Source: Catellatospora methionotrophica (GTDB lineage: Bacteria > Actinomycetota > Actinomycetes > Mycobacteriales > Micromonosporaceae). Taken from it: a stretch of 64,000 nt of DNA. This document shows positions 19,330 to 29,643 of this stretch, piece after piece. The stretch lies in contig NZ_JAAOTJ010000003.1 of NCBI RefSeq assembly GCF_011297335.1, positions 62,001-126,000 of the forward strand, in the 5' to 3' direction. The notes under the pieces were generated by a model. It had not been told where the DNA came from. It saw only the letters and a program-made list of their open reading frames with translations, and ran no database searches. The position numbers were made by a program, and so were the translations under genes. Numbering within the stretch: the stretch's first letter is position 1; every line of letters starts with the position of its first letter.

Positions 19330-20051
19330 CACTGGTCGTCCTTGTCTGTCGGGCATACGCCGGGATGGTCCAGAAGTTCGAGGTCGGCCCGCTGCACCAG
19401 GCGGGCGGCCAGGGCGTACTCGACGAGCCGGGCGCGGCGGTTGACGGCGAGGCGTCCGGGTTCACCGTGCAGGCCGCGGATGCCGACGCGGGCGAGCTTG
19501 TCGCAGACGTTGTCGAGCTTGCGGTTGAAGCGGGTCAGCGCCCAGCCGAGCCGGGCCGCCGCCTGCGCCGACGTCGGCACCGAGCCTGAGCCGCGTACGC
19601 CGCGTCGCAGCGTCGGTTCGCACAGGGCGAGGATGAGCCGCTTCTGGTCGGTGGTGAAGACCGTCCGGCCGATCGTGGCCGGGCTGGCCTGCCCGGCGTG
19701 CCCGGCGGCCAGCGGCGTGAACGGCGGATCGGCGAGGGCGACGTCGACCTCGTAGGTGGTGGAGCCGGCGGTGAACCAGACGACGCTGCGTTCGAATACC
19801 AGGGGCAGCCACGCGCCGGGCGCGAGCCAGGCCTGCATCATGCCGTGCTCGTCGGCGACGGTGGCGGTCAGCAGCGATCCGACGTTGGTCAGCCACCACA
19901 TCGAGTTCTGGTCGCTGATCTGCAGGAAGGCTCGGTGCAGGTAGGGGTTGTCGTCGATGGCGAGGGGTCCGTCGCGGCCGATGATGAACGGCTCTCCCGG
20001 CGCGACGGGGTAGGTCTGGCCGCAGAATTCGACGGTGGCGGTGGTCGACAT
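19329..20051 (-). CDS. FHA-like domain protein with C-terminal helix-turn-helix region
   Basis: A 240-residue soluble protein. Residues 1-110 resemble a diverged FHA domain (EPFIIGRDGPLAIDDN, HRAFLQISDQNSMWWLTNVG), though the usual S-x-x-H and N-G motifs are weak. The C-terminal part (FTTDQKRLILALCEPTLRRG, then AARLGWALTRFNRKLDNV) looks like a helix-turn-helix, similar to the effector domain often attached to FHA domains in actinobacteria. It lies between the kinase and the giant surface protein and overlaps the latter by ATGA, so it may be a kinase-controlled adaptor or regulator. The domain calls are by eye. Confidence 0.65.
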   Translation of the reverse strand: MSTTATVEFCGQTYPVAPGEPFIIGRDGPLAIDDNPYLHRAFLQISDQNSMWWLTNVGSLLTATVADEHGMMQAWLAPGAWLPLVFERSVVWFTAGSTTYEVDVALADPPFTPLAAGHAGQASPATIGRTVFTTDQKRLILALCEPTLRRGVRGSGSVPTSAQAAARLGWALTRFNRKLDNVCDKLARVGIRGLHGEPGRLAVNRRARLVEYALAARLVQRADLELLDHPGVCPTDKDDQ

Positions 20052-20057
20052 CGGCGG

Positions 20058-21590
20058 TCAGCTCCCGCAGCCCTGGTCCGACCAGGCGACGGTGCCGTTG
20101 CTGCCGTCGGCGCGCACGACCTTGACCACGATGCAGACCTCGGTGCCGCGCGGGCTGGGCACGTCGACGGCCGGTTCGGTCACCGGCTTGGACTGTTCGC
20201 TGGCCACCACGCGCCACAGGTAGGTGTCGCTGTCCAGCGGGGCCGAGTAGGTCCAGGTGAAACGCAGCGTGCGGTCGTCGACGCGGACGGCCGTGATCTC
20301 CGGCTTGCCCGGTGGCAGGCTGTCGCCCTGGCTGCCCGCGCCCCCGCCGTCGGCGCCACCGGTGGTCTCGTCGACGGCAGCCGGTGTCGTGGGCGGCGTC
20401 GGGTCGCGGTCGACGAGCAGCAGCCCGGCCGCGGCCACCGCGACTATGGCGACCCCGGCGAGCCAGGCCCACCGGGCGGTACGCGACGCGGCAGGCGCGG
20501 CGGGCGCGGCCGGGATCGGGTCGGGCTGGCGTTCGCGCCGCTTCAGCTCGGTCGCGACGGGCACCAGGATCGCGATGGGGTCCTCGGGCGGCGACCCGGC
20601 AGGCGGCACCGGGACCGCGCGGAGCGGCGGCGACGGTGTGGCCCGGCCGGCGGTGCGGACGAGTTCGGGCGTGACGGACGGAGTCATCGGACGCGGGTCG
20701 CCGGTGTGCCACGGTTCGTCGGGGCGCGGGGCGCCGATCCTCTGCTCGATCGCGGTGAGCGCGACGGCGACCTCGGCGGCCGTACGGGGCCGCGCGGACG
20801 GCGCTTTGGCCATCATCCGTGCCAGGAGCTGTTCGAGCTGCGGCGGCACGTCGGAGCGGCCGAGCGGCGCGGGGCACGGGTCGGCGATGCGCGCCTCCAG
20901 TTCCGCCTGCGAGTTGCGGCCCGGCACGTCGAAGGGTGAGCGCCCCACGAGCAGGTGCCACAGCGTCGCGCCGAGGGAGAACGTGTCCGAGGCTGCGGTG
21001 GCCGGCCGTCCGGCGAGGATCTCCGGCGGGCACCAGGGCAGCGACAGCCCGAACTGCTGGTCGTCGTCGGCGCCGTCGAGGCGGCCGGCGATGCCGAAGT
21101 CGGTCAGCCGGGGGCTGCCGCGGTCGTCGGTGAGGATGTTGGCGGGCTTGATGTCGCGGTGCACGATGCCCTTGTCGTGTGCCGCCTGGACGACCCCGGC
21201 GATCTGGATCCCGAGCCGGATGACCCGGCGTACGCCGAGCAGGCGCGGGCGGCCGCTCGGGCTGTCCCGGTCGGTGACCAGGGTCAGCAGGTTGGGTCCG
21301 CCGCAGTACATCATGATGATGCAGGGCTGGCCGTCGGTGGACATCTTCGCCTCGAACACCGGGACCATGTGCGGGTGGGTCTCCAGCACCGCCATCGCGG
21401 TGGCCTCGTCCAGCATCGCCTGGTAGTGCGCCTCGCCGATGCCCTGGACACGCAGCACCTTGACGGCGACCATGCGGCGCGGCGACTGCTGCTCGTACCG
21501 GAAGACCTTGGCGTAGCCGCCGTCGCCGCCGTCGACGGGCCCGACGTAGGCGAAACCGGGCAGCTGCGGCGGCGGGGGTGTCGCGCTCAT
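20058..21590 (-). CDS. Membrane Ser/Thr protein kinase (PFNA-type)
   Basis: A 510-residue Hanks-type kinase. The glycine loop GGDGGYAKVFRYE, the Lys in MVAVKVLR, the catalytic loop HRDIKPANIL, DFGIAG and the PPEIL block are all present, so it should be active. A proline-rich linker leads to one membrane helix (WAWLAGVAIVAVAAAGLLLV), and the exposed C-terminus is a single fibronectin III-like domain (TLRFTWTYSAPLDSDTYLWR) ending in Cys. Kinase, FHA protein and PP2C are adjacent, and the start overlaps the FHA gene by ATGA. It matches the Pkb2 position in the bifidobacterial PFNA cluster. Likely targets are the FHA proteins and EccC of this operon, by inference. Confidence 0.92.
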   Translation of the reverse strand: MSATPPPPQLPGFAYVGPVDGGDGGYAKVFRYEQQSPRRMVAVKVLRVQGIGEAHYQAMLDEATAMAVLETHPHMVPVFEAKMSTDGQPCIIMMYCGGPNLLTLVTDRDSPSGRPRLLGVRRVIRLGIQIAGVVQAAHDKGIVHRDIKPANILTDDRGSPRLTDFGIAGRLDGADDDQQFGLSLPWCPPEILAGRPATAASDTFSLGATLWHLLVGRSPFDVPGRNSQAELEARIADPCPAPLGRSDVPPQLEQLLARMMAKAPSARPRTAAEVAVALTAIEQRIGAPRPDEPWHTGDPRPMTPSVTPELVRTAGRATPSPPLRAVPVPPAGSPPEDPIAILVPVATELKRRERQPDPIPAAPAAPAASRTARWAWLAGVAIVAVAAAGLLLVDRDPTPPTTPAAVDETTGGADGGGAGSQGDSLPPGKPEITAVRVDDRTLRFTWTYSAPLDSDTYLWRVVASEQSKPVTEPAVDVPSPRGTEVCIVVKVVRADGSNGTVAWSDQGCGS

Positions 21591-23185
21591 TCGATCACCT
21601 CGTACTGGAACCAGGTGGCGGCGTCCAGGTTCACCCGCCAGCCGTCGTCGATGGTCCGGCGGCCGCCCGGCGGCAGCTGCTCGGCGACGCCGCCCGGCGC
21701 GGCGAGCTGGGTGCCGTTCGTCGACTGGAGGTCGACCACGGTGACCGTCCAGCCCTGCAGGACCACCTCGACGTGCCGGCGCGAGATGCTGGCGTCGGGG
21801 CTGGGCAGCTGGATGCGGTACGGCGCTTCGGGGCCGAAGTCGTCAGGCGCACCCGGAGCGCGGCCGACGATCACTCCCCGGTCCAGCGACACCACCTCTC
21901 CGGTGGACAGCCGCAGCACGCCGAGCCGGGGCCGCGGCCTGGACTGCGGTGTCTGCGACGCGATGGCGCCGCCACAGATCCGGCAGTGCATGGCCGACGG
22001 GGGGTTCAGGTGGCTCAGGCCGCAGCTGACGGTGACGACCATGGGTCCGGTCGGCGGCGGCGTGCTCGGTGCGCGGCGGGTGGTCGACAGCAGCTCGGGG
22101 TCGATGCCCCCGGTCGCCGGTGCGCTCGGCGCGACGAATTGCGGCATCGCCGCCATGGGCCGCGCGACACCGGCCGGGCCTGCGGGGTGTATCGGGTACG
22201 GGTCGTCGCTCGGGCGGGGCTCGTCGGTGATGTCGGCCCAGGAGACGTCCGCGAACAGGTCGGCTCCGACGGCGGGTGTCGCGGCGGGAGCCGGCTGGCG
22301 GTACGGCGTCTGCACGGCGCGGTGCTCCACGACGCGGTGCTGTTCTGGTTGCCACTGGTCGCCGGTGGTGTGCGGCGGGAGCAGTGTCGCGTCGGGCAGG
22401 GGGCCGCCGGGCGGGCGCATCCCTGCCATCCACTCGTCGGGCACCGCTTCGGCCTGTGCCTGTTCGGCTGTGGAGTGCACGGTCTTACCGAAGAAGGCGT
22501 CGAAACGCCCACCCGGCTCGGACTCCGGCACCGTCATGGGGGCTGGTCCGGGTTCCGGCACCGCCCCGGCGGCTGGTTCGGGTTCCGCCGCCGAGAGGCC
22601 GCCGGGATAGGACACTTCGATCGGGAGGGCGGCCGGGGCCGACGCCTGGACCGGTGGGTCGGCGGGTGCGGACTCCATCGCCGTGGCCACGGGTGCCGGC
22701 ACCAGCGCCGTGCCGCTGACGGCGTCGACGGTGATCACGGCGGCGGGAACCACTCCGCTGACCAGCGAGAGCGACACCGTCGACTCCTCGCCGTGCGGTG
22801 CGTGCCCGGCGAGCCGGAGACTGATCGCCTGGAACGACTCGACCGTCGCGTCGGCGACCTGCCCGTGACCGGCCCGCAGCTGGAGCACCTCGGACTCGGC
22901 ACTGGCGTCGCCGGTGACGTCGGCCTGCGCCTGGCCGAGCACGACGATCTCCGTGCCCGCGTCGCCGCGACGGGCGACCGCGACGTTGGGCACGTGGGTC
23001 GGACGCTGCCGGCTGAGCACCGCGAGCACCTGGTCGACTGTCGCCGTCGCGCTGACCAGCTCCCAGCAGGTGGTGACGACGGGGTCGTGCTGGTCGAGGT
23101 CGGCGATGAGCCACATCCGGGCGGTGGCCATGCCGACCCAGGGACCTGGCGTGTACCGCGTGGCGACCGACTCGGGCCCGCTCAT
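21587..23185 (-). CDS. FHA-domain protein with zinc-ribbon-like motif
   Basis: A 532-residue protein. A C-terminal FHA domain (about 420-532) has the phosphothreonine-binding signatures SISRRHVEV and LQSTNGTQL. Just before it is a C-x(n)-C-x-x-C segment (VSCGLSHLNPPSAMHCRICG) that may hold zinc. The N-terminal 170 residues form an unassigned folded region (MWLIADLDQHDPVVTTCWEL) and the middle is low-complexity, Pro/Ala-rich. FHA domains read threonine phosphorylation, and the kinase gene overlaps downstream by ATGA while the PP2C gene overlaps upstream by ATGA. The much longer frame to 23446 only translates the antisense side of PP2C, so the ATG at 23185 is the start. Confidence 0.85.
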   Translation of the reverse strand: MSGPESVATRYTPGPWVGMATARMWLIADLDQHDPVVTTCWELVSATATVDQVLAVLSRQRPTHVPNVAVARRGDAGTEIVVLGQAQADVTGDASAESEVLQLRAGHGQVADATVESFQAISLRLAGHAPHGEESTVSLSLVSGVVPAAVITVDAVSGTALVPAPVATAMESAPADPPVQASAPAALPIEVSYPGGLSAAEPEPAAGAVPEPGPAPMTVPESEPGGRFDAFFGKTVHSTAEQAQAEAVPDEWMAGMRPPGGPLPDATLLPPHTTGDQWQPEQHRVVEHRAVQTPYRQPAPAATPAVGADLFADVSWADITDEPRPSDDPYPIHPAGPAGVARPMAAMPQFVAPSAPATGGIDPELLSTTRRAPSTPPPTGPMVVTVSCGLSHLNPPSAMHCRICGGAIASQTPQSRPRPRLGVLRLSTGEVVSLDRGVIVGRAPGAPDDFGPEAPYRIQLPSPDASISRRHVEVVLQGWTVTVVDLQSTNGTQLAAPGGVAEQLPPGGRRTIDDGWRVNLDAATWFQYEVIE

Positions 23186-23967
23186 GCCGTTGCCCCGGTC
23201 GCCCGCGAACGCTGCAGCGTGTCCTCGTCCAGACCGTCGGCTGCGGCGATCAGGTGGTCGACGACAACGACGGTCACGTTGTCCCGCCCGCCCGCCGCGA
23301 CGGCCTGCGCGACGAGTTGCTGTGCGGCCGACGGCGCGGTCGGCTCGGCGTACAGCACGCGGGCGATCTGGTCGTCGGTCAGCTCGCTCGACAGCCCGTC
23401 GGTGCAGATGACGAACCGTTCGCCGGGGGTCAGCGGGAAGACCCACAGGTCAGGTGCCGGGTCGGGGCGCATGCCCAGTACGCGCGTGATGACGTTGCGT
23501 TTGGGGTGCAGGTGGGCCTCGTCGGCCCGGATGGTGCCCGCGGCGACCAGTTCGGCCACTTCCGAGTGGTCGACCGTCACCTGCACCAGGCTGCCGTCGG
23601 TGAACCGGTAGACGCGGGAGTCGCCGACGTTGAAGACGACCCAGTGGTCGGTGCCGCCCAGGCGGGTGACGCCGACGCCCGCGAGGGTGGTGCCCATGCC
23701 CGAACGTGTCTGGTCGGCGGCGGCCGCGGCGAGGATCTCGCGGTTGCACTCGGTCACCTCGGTGCGTACGTCGCCTGGTTGCAGATGCGCACGCTGGGCG
23801 AGCCGGGCCAGGCGGGCCACGGCGATCGCGCTCGCCACGTCGCCGGCCGCGTGTCCGCCCATGCCGTCGGCGACGGCGAACAGGTGGCTGCTGGTGAAGG
23901 ACGCGTCCTCGTTGATCCGGCGGACGTTGCCGCAGTCCGTGGCCGTGCCCACCCGCACCGAGATCAT
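23182..23967 (-). CDS. PP2C-family Ser/Thr phosphatase
   Basis: A 261-residue single-domain phosphatase. Metal-binding motifs are visible: RRINEDASF, FAVADGMGGHAAGDVAS, GDSRVYRF, CTDGLSSELTDDQI and GRDNVTVVVV. This is the usual PrpC/PstP-like soluble form without the membrane anchor of PstP. It is the first gene of the operon and should reverse phosphorylation made by the kinase two genes on. The start at 23967 has GGAG nine bases before it. Its stop overlaps the FHA gene by ATGA. Confidence 0.95.
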   Translation of the reverse strand: MISVRVGTATDCGNVRRINEDASFTSSHLFAVADGMGGHAAGDVASAIAVARLARLAQRAHLQPGDVRTEVTECNREILAAAAADQTRSGMGTTLAGVGVTRLGGTDHWVVFNVGDSRVYRFTDGSLVQVTVDHSEVAELVAAGTIRADEAHLHPKRNVITRVLGMRPDPAPDLWVFPLTPGERFVICTDGLSSELTDDQIARVLYAEPTAPSAAQQLVAQAVAAGGRDNVTVVVVDHLIAAADGLDEDTLQRSRATGATA

Positions 23968-24643
23968 CTGGCGTCACTCCGGACCTTGTACCGAGGCCGA
24001 GGGCGGGAGTCATGCACGTTGCCCACCTCCTGGCCGACCGATGAACCGAACGGCCCGGTACGCATACCGGTGACCGTGTGCTGTGCGGCGATCGATTACC
24101 GGCGGGCCTTATGCAGCCGGTCGATTGACGCCATGGCGCAGTCTTGCGCAGCACCATGGGGCGCACAACATGCTTCCGAGTGAATACGTTTCGTTATGGC
24201 CGACCGGCATCCCTGGGTAGCCTGAGACGACCGGGTATTCGACGACATTGGATAGTCGATCACCAGTCGAACGAAAGCGATCCCGTTCTTCCGGATGATG
24301 TCAATCGGCCTTCCCAGCAGATGTCGGTCCGACTCTCGAACGCCAGGTCGTCGGGGCTGTGATGGGAATCCATACCGGACACCAGAGAAGGCGTTTCGGC
24401 GTCGTCTAATGCCGACACGGCTGAACCGCCATGGGCCGACACGGTCGGGCACCGCCGCGCCACGGCCAGTGAAACCGCATTGGCATGATCATTCACGATA
24501 GGCCGAGGGGCCGTCGGGCAGGCGCATACGCGAGGCGTGTTCGCGTCATTCGCCGCCGGCATCGACCATCGGGCCACTGCCGATCGGCGACCGGCTGAAT
24601 GCGAGAGTAATTCGCGCGCCCGTACCGCCACGGCAATAAACGA
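23968..24643. other. Long intergenic region upstream of the PFNA operon
   Basis: About 680 bases with lower GC than the flanking genes. No frame shows convincing protein-like sequence on either strand. It must hold the promoter of the 22-kb minus-strand operon, but I could not pick a convincing -35/-10 pair. The size suggests room for regulator binding. Confidence 0.5.
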
Positions 24644-24668
24644 GCCCCGCCGCATTTCGCGACGGGGC
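24644..24668 (-). terminator. Rho-independent terminator after otsA
   Basis: A 10-bp stem (one G-U pair) with a 5-base loop lies 18 bases past the otsA stop. Read on the minus strand it is followed by TCGTTTATT, a T-rich tail. It isolates otsA from the PFNA operon downstream. Confidence 0.75.
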
Positions 24669-24686
24669 CTGTCATCTATCGCGCTG

Positions 24687-26084
<1,398 letters not shown>

Positions 26085-26496
26085 CGGGTGCTCCCTTTCC
26101 ACGCTTTCGCTGACATGAGAACGGTTGGTGCTGTTGTGCGGCATTGACAGTCAAGCGAACTTGTACCAACCCAAAGTTACGCCGCGATTACAGAACGCAA
26201 ATCCTTCGTTCGTGCCAGTCTCCACACAGTAACCGCGACCCACGCCTCGATCCATAGCCGTCCCATGGGCGCGGTACACAGTGGATCGTCTCGAAGCGCA
26301 GCTCGCACGTGCGAGAACACTGTCGCACCGGCGACCGCCGCGCCGATCGTGACCCGAGCGGAAGCCACCGGGGCCCTCACTGTCCGCACATGCCGCACGG
26401 AAGCCCGTACCGCGATGATGAAGATTAGCTTCTTGACCCTCTACTTATATGTAGCTAACTTTCACATAGTCGAACAACTCTCCCTGGAGGCCGTCG
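26085..26496. other. Divergent promoter region between otsA and nagZ
   Basis: A 412-base divergent intergenic region. A 73-codon minus-strand frame (26177-26398) is open but has no good start signal and unconvincing composition. The right end is clearly A/T-rich and contains the nagZ promoter candidate. The left part should hold the otsA promoter, for which I saw no clear boxes. Confidence 0.5.
26433..26461 (+). promoter_or_regulatory. Candidate promoter of nagZ-namZ
   Basis: TTGACC (26433-26438), a 17-base A/T-rich spacer and TAACTT (26456-26461) lie 35 bases upstream of the nagZ ATG. Spacing is ideal and the site stands in the most A/T-rich stretch of the intergenic region. Confidence 0.45.
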
Positions 26497-28302
26497 ATGA
26501 AACGTTTCGTCGCCGCCGTCGCAGCCCTGGCGACAGTGTGGTCCGCTCCCTCCCCCGCCGCGGCGCGGCCGGCTCCCCCACCAGCCGCCGAACACGGCTG
26601 GGTGACCTCGACCCTGCGGCACATGAGTCTTGAGCAGAAGGTCGGCCAGCTCTTCTCCACCTACGTCTACGGCTCCGACGCCACCAGCCCCTCGGCCGCC
26701 GACCGCAGCGCGAACCTGGCGGCTTTCGGCGTGGAGACCCCCGCGCAGGTCGTCGACCGCTTCCACCTCGGCGGCGTCGTCTACTTCGCCTGGTCGCACA
26801 ACCTCGACAACGTCCGGCAGATCGCGACCCTGTCCAACGGCCTGCAGACCGCCGCGCTCGGCGAAGGCGGCAAGGACGACGTGCCGCTACTCATCTCCAC
26901 CGACCAGGAACAGGGCCTGGTGCAGCGGATGCCCGCACCCTCGGCCCAGTTCCCGGGCTCGATGGCGCTGGGCGCGGCCCGCTCGCCCGCCGCCGCGCGC
27001 CTGGCCGCCGAGATCACCGGACGCGAGCTCGGCGCGGTCGGCATCCGCCAGCCGTACGCGCCGGTCGCCGACGTCAACGTCAACCCCGCCAACCCGGTCA
27101 TCGGGGTCCGGTCCTTCGGCGCCGACCCGGCCCTGGTCGCCGACCTCACCGCCGCGCAGGTGGCGGGCTTCGAGCAGGGCGCGCAGGTGACGTCGGTGGC
27201 CAAGCACTTCCCCGGCCACGGCGACACCGCCACCGACAGCCACACCGGCCTGCCGGTCATCAGCCACACCCGCGAGCAGTGGGAAACCATCGACGCCCCC
27301 GCGTTCCGGGCGGCCATCGCCGCGGGCATCGACTCGATCATGACCGCGCACATCGTGGTGCCCGCGCTCGACCCGTCCGGCGACCCGGCGACCCTGTCGC
27401 CGGCCATCATCACCGGGGTGCTGCGCGAGCAGTTCGGCTTCCAGGGCGTCGTCGTCACCGACGCGCTCAACATGGCCGGGGTACGGGAGAAGTACGGCGA
27501 CGCCCGCGTCCCCGTACTCGCCCTGAAAGCCGGTGCCGACCAGCTGCTCATGCCACCGAACCTGCAGCTGGCCTACGACGCGGTGCTGAACGCCGTGCGC
27601 GGCGGCGAGCTGACCGAACAGCGCATCGACGAGTCGGTGCGCCGGATCCTGTCGGTCAAGTTCCGCCAGGGCCTGGCCGGGTCGCCGTACGTCGACGCCG
27701 ACGCGGCCGTCGCCTCGGTCGGCAGCGCCGCGCATCTGGCGGCGGTCGCGCAGGTCACCGACCAGACCCTCACCGCGGTCCGTAACGACGCCGGGCTGCT
27801 GCCACTGGCCGGAGCAGACCGGTCCGTGCTGGTCACCGGGTGGAACAACGCCGCGTTCAACCCGATCGGGCGGCTCGCCGGCGGATTCACCGCCCGCGGC
27901 TCGCGCACCACCGCGCTGCCCGCGACGTTGCCGTCGGCGTCGGCGATCGCGGCGGCGGCAGCGCAGGCCGCCCAGCACGATCTGACGGTCGTACTGGTCA
28001 ACAAGGCCTGGGACACCGCGGTCGGCGATCCGCGCGCCAGCCAGCAGCAACTGGTCGCCGCCCTGGTCGCCACCGGCAGACCGGTGATCGTGGTGGCCGT
28101 GCGCGACCCGTACGACATCGCCGCCCTGCCCGGGGTGAGCACCTACCTGGCCGCCTACACCTACACCCCGGCGGCGATGGACACCCTGGTCCGGGCGCTG
28201 CACGGCGACCTGTCGCCGCACGGGCGGCTGCCGGTGACCATCCCCGCCGCCACCGACCCCGCCACCACGCTCTACCCCATCGGCCACGGCCTCACCTGGT
28301 AG
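26497..28302 (+). CDS. nagZ: Secreted beta-N-acetylglucosaminidase NagZ (GH3)
   Basis: A 601-residue exported glycoside hydrolase family 3 enzyme that removes N-acetylglucosamine from the non-reducing end of cell-wall fragments. The N-terminus MKRFVAAVAALATVWSAPSP is a signal peptide ending near AAARP. The catalytic region has VLISTDQEQGLVQR-like LLISTDQEQGLVQR, the NagZ signature KHFPGHGDTATDSHTGLP with the His/Asp dyad, and VVVTDALNMAG with the nucleophile Asp. A C-terminal GH3 domain follows (about 400-600). RBS is CTGGAGGCCGTCG. The stop is 10 bases before namZ, so the two form an operon, as ybbD-ybbC do in Bacillus subtilis. Confidence 0.94.
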   Translation: MKRFVAAVAALATVWSAPSPAAARPAPPPAAEHGWVTSTLRHMSLEQKVGQLFSTYVYGSDATSPSAADRSANLAAFGVETPAQVVDRFHLGGVVYFAWSHNLDNVRQIATLSNGLQTAALGEGGKDDVPLLISTDQEQGLVQRMPAPSAQFPGSMALGAARSPAAARLAAEITGRELGAVGIRQPYAPVADVNVNPANPVIGVRSFGADPALVADLTAAQVAGFEQGAQVTSVAKHFPGHGDTATDSHTGLPVISHTREQWETIDAPAFRAAIAAGIDSIMTAHIVVPALDPSGDPATLSPAIITGVLREQFGFQGVVVTDALNMAGVREKYGDARVPVLALKAGADQLLMPPNLQLAYDAVLNAVRGGELTEQRIDESVRRILSVKFRQGLAGSPYVDADAAVASVGSAAHLAAVAQVTDQTLTAVRNDAGLLPLAGADRSVLVTGWNNAAFNPIGRLAGGFTARGSRTTALPATLPSASAIAAAAAQAAQHDLTVVLVNKAWDTAVGDPRASQQQLVAALVATGRPVIVVAVRDPYDIAALPGVSTYLAAYTYTPAAMDTLVRALHGDLSPHGRLPVTIPAATDPATTLYPIGHGLTW

Positions 28303-28312
28303 GAGAAAACCC

Positions 28313-29602
28313 TTGCTACGCAGAAACCTGATCACCGGTGCCGCCGCCGCAGCCGGCGTACTGGGCGCGGGCGTGCTCTCACAGCCCGCGTACGCCGCAC
28401 CGAAACCCCGCCGGGTGGAGACCGGACTCGACCGGCTGGTCGCCGACCGGTTCGCGACCCTGGCGGGCCAGAAGGTCGGCGTCGTGTCGAACCCGACCGG
28501 CGTCGACGCCGACTACCGGCACCTGGTCGACCTCATCCACGAATCCGGCCGGGTGAACCTGGTCGCGGCGTTCGGGCCCGAGCACGGCTTCCGCGGCTCC
28601 GCGCAGGCCGGCGGCAGCGAGGGCACCGGCGTCGACGCCCGCACCGGCGTCACCGTCTACGACGCGTACGGCGCCTCCCAGGCCAAGTGGGAGGAGCTGA
28701 TGACCCGGGCCGGGGTCGAGACCGTCGTGTTCGACATCCAGGACGTCGGGGTGCGTTTCTACACCTACATCTGGACCATGTACACCTCGATGGTCGCCGC
28801 CGCCCGGCTGGGCCTGCGCTACGTGGTGCTCGACCGGCCCAACCCGATCGGCGGGCGCGCCTACGGGCCGATGATGACCCCGGAGTTCACCTCCGGCGTC
28901 GGCCTCAAGGAGATCATCCAACAGCACGGCATGACGGTCGGCGAGCTCGCCCGCTTCTTCAACGCCGAGTTCCTGCCCGCCGAGGCCGGAGCCCAGGTGG
29001 AGCTGGAAGTGGTGGCGTGCAGGCACTGGAAGCGCGACATGTTCGCCGCCGACACCGACATGCCGTGGGTCATGCCCAGCCCGAACATGCCCACCCCGGA
29101 CACGGCGCTGACCTACCCGGGCACCGGCCTGTTCGAAGGTGTCGCCTCGATCAGTGAGGGCCGCGGCACCACCCGCCCGTTCGAGCTGGTCGGCGGACTG
29201 GCCACCGACTTCGACTACCACTGGTCGGACCGGCTCAACGCCCGCGACCTGCCCGGCGTCCGGTTCCGGGAGGCGTACTTCGTGCCGACGATCGCCGGGC
29301 ACCACCCGCCGCTGCTGAACAAGATGTGCGCGGGCGTCGAGGTGAAGGTGACCGACCGGGCCGCGTACGACCCGATCCGCACCGCGGTCGCGATGCTCGT
29401 GGAGGCGCGCAAGTACGCGGCGTTCGCGTGGCGGGCCGACGCCTACGACCCGGTGCGGCCGTACTGGGTCGACAAGCTCACCGGCTCGCCGCGGCTGCGC
29501 ACGATGATCGACGCGGGCGCCGACGTCGACGACGTGGTGGGCGCGTGGTCGGCGGAGCTGGCGGCGTTCGAACGGCGCCGCCGCCCGTACCTGCTCTACT
29601 GA
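28313..29602 (+). CDS. namZ: Exported exo-beta-N-acetylmuramidase NamZ (DUF1343)
   Basis: A 429-residue DUF1343/GH171 protein. NamZ (YbbC) of Bacillus subtilis cleaves MurNAc from the non-reducing end of peptidoglycan fragments after NagZ has removed GlcNAc. Motifs: KVGVVSNPTGVDADYRHL, AFGPEHGFRG, FDIQDVGVRFYTYIWTMY, VVLDRPNPIGG and ISEGRGTTRPFELVG. The N-terminus MLRRNLITGAAAAAG with two Arg and a hydrophobic run to SQPAYA looks like a Tat or Sec signal. Start is TTG, with AGGAG overlapping the nagZ stop. The third ybb enzyme, amidase AmiE, is not next to it. Confidence 0.92.
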   Translation: MLRRNLITGAAAAAGVLGAGVLSQPAYAAPKPRRVETGLDRLVADRFATLAGQKVGVVSNPTGVDADYRHLVDLIHESGRVNLVAAFGPEHGFRGSAQAGGSEGTGVDARTGVTVYDAYGASQAKWEELMTRAGVETVVFDIQDVGVRFYTYIWTMYTSMVAAARLGLRYVVLDRPNPIGGRAYGPMMTPEFTSGVGLKEIIQQHGMTVGELARFFNAEFLPAEAGAQVELEVVACRHWKRDMFAADTDMPWVMPSPNMPTPDTALTYPGTGLFEGVASISEGRGTTRPFELVGGLATDFDYHWSDRLNARDLPGVRFREAYFVPTIAGHHPPLLNKMCAGVEVKVTDRAAYDPIRTAVAMLVEARKYAAFAWRADAYDPVRPYWVDKLTGSPRLRTMIDAGADVDDVVGAWSAELAAFERRRRPYLLY

Positions 29603-29608
29603 CCCGCG

Positions 29609-29643
29609 AACGGGGGCGCCCGGGTGCTCCGGGCGCCCCCGTT
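29609..29643. terminator. Bidirectional terminator between namZ and esterase
   Basis: A perfect 15-bp stem (AACGGGGGCGCCCGG and its complement) with a 5-base loop starts 6 bases after the namZ stop and ends at the last base of the esterase stop codon. It serves two convergent genes. Confidence 0.85.

Noticed and set aside
24096-24655. Open frames of 118 and 131 codons in the otsA-PP2C gap
   Set aside because: No ribosome binding site, no hydrophobic core pattern, and codon use unlike the neighbours.
26177-26398. A 73-codon minus-strand frame between otsA and nagZ
   Set aside because: No start signal and no recognisable features; it overlaps the likely promoter region.
26887-28335. A 482-codon minus-strand frame opposite nagZ
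   Set aside because: NagZ on the plus strand has signal peptide and full GH3 motifs; the reverse frame is Gly/Arg/Val-rich without motifs.
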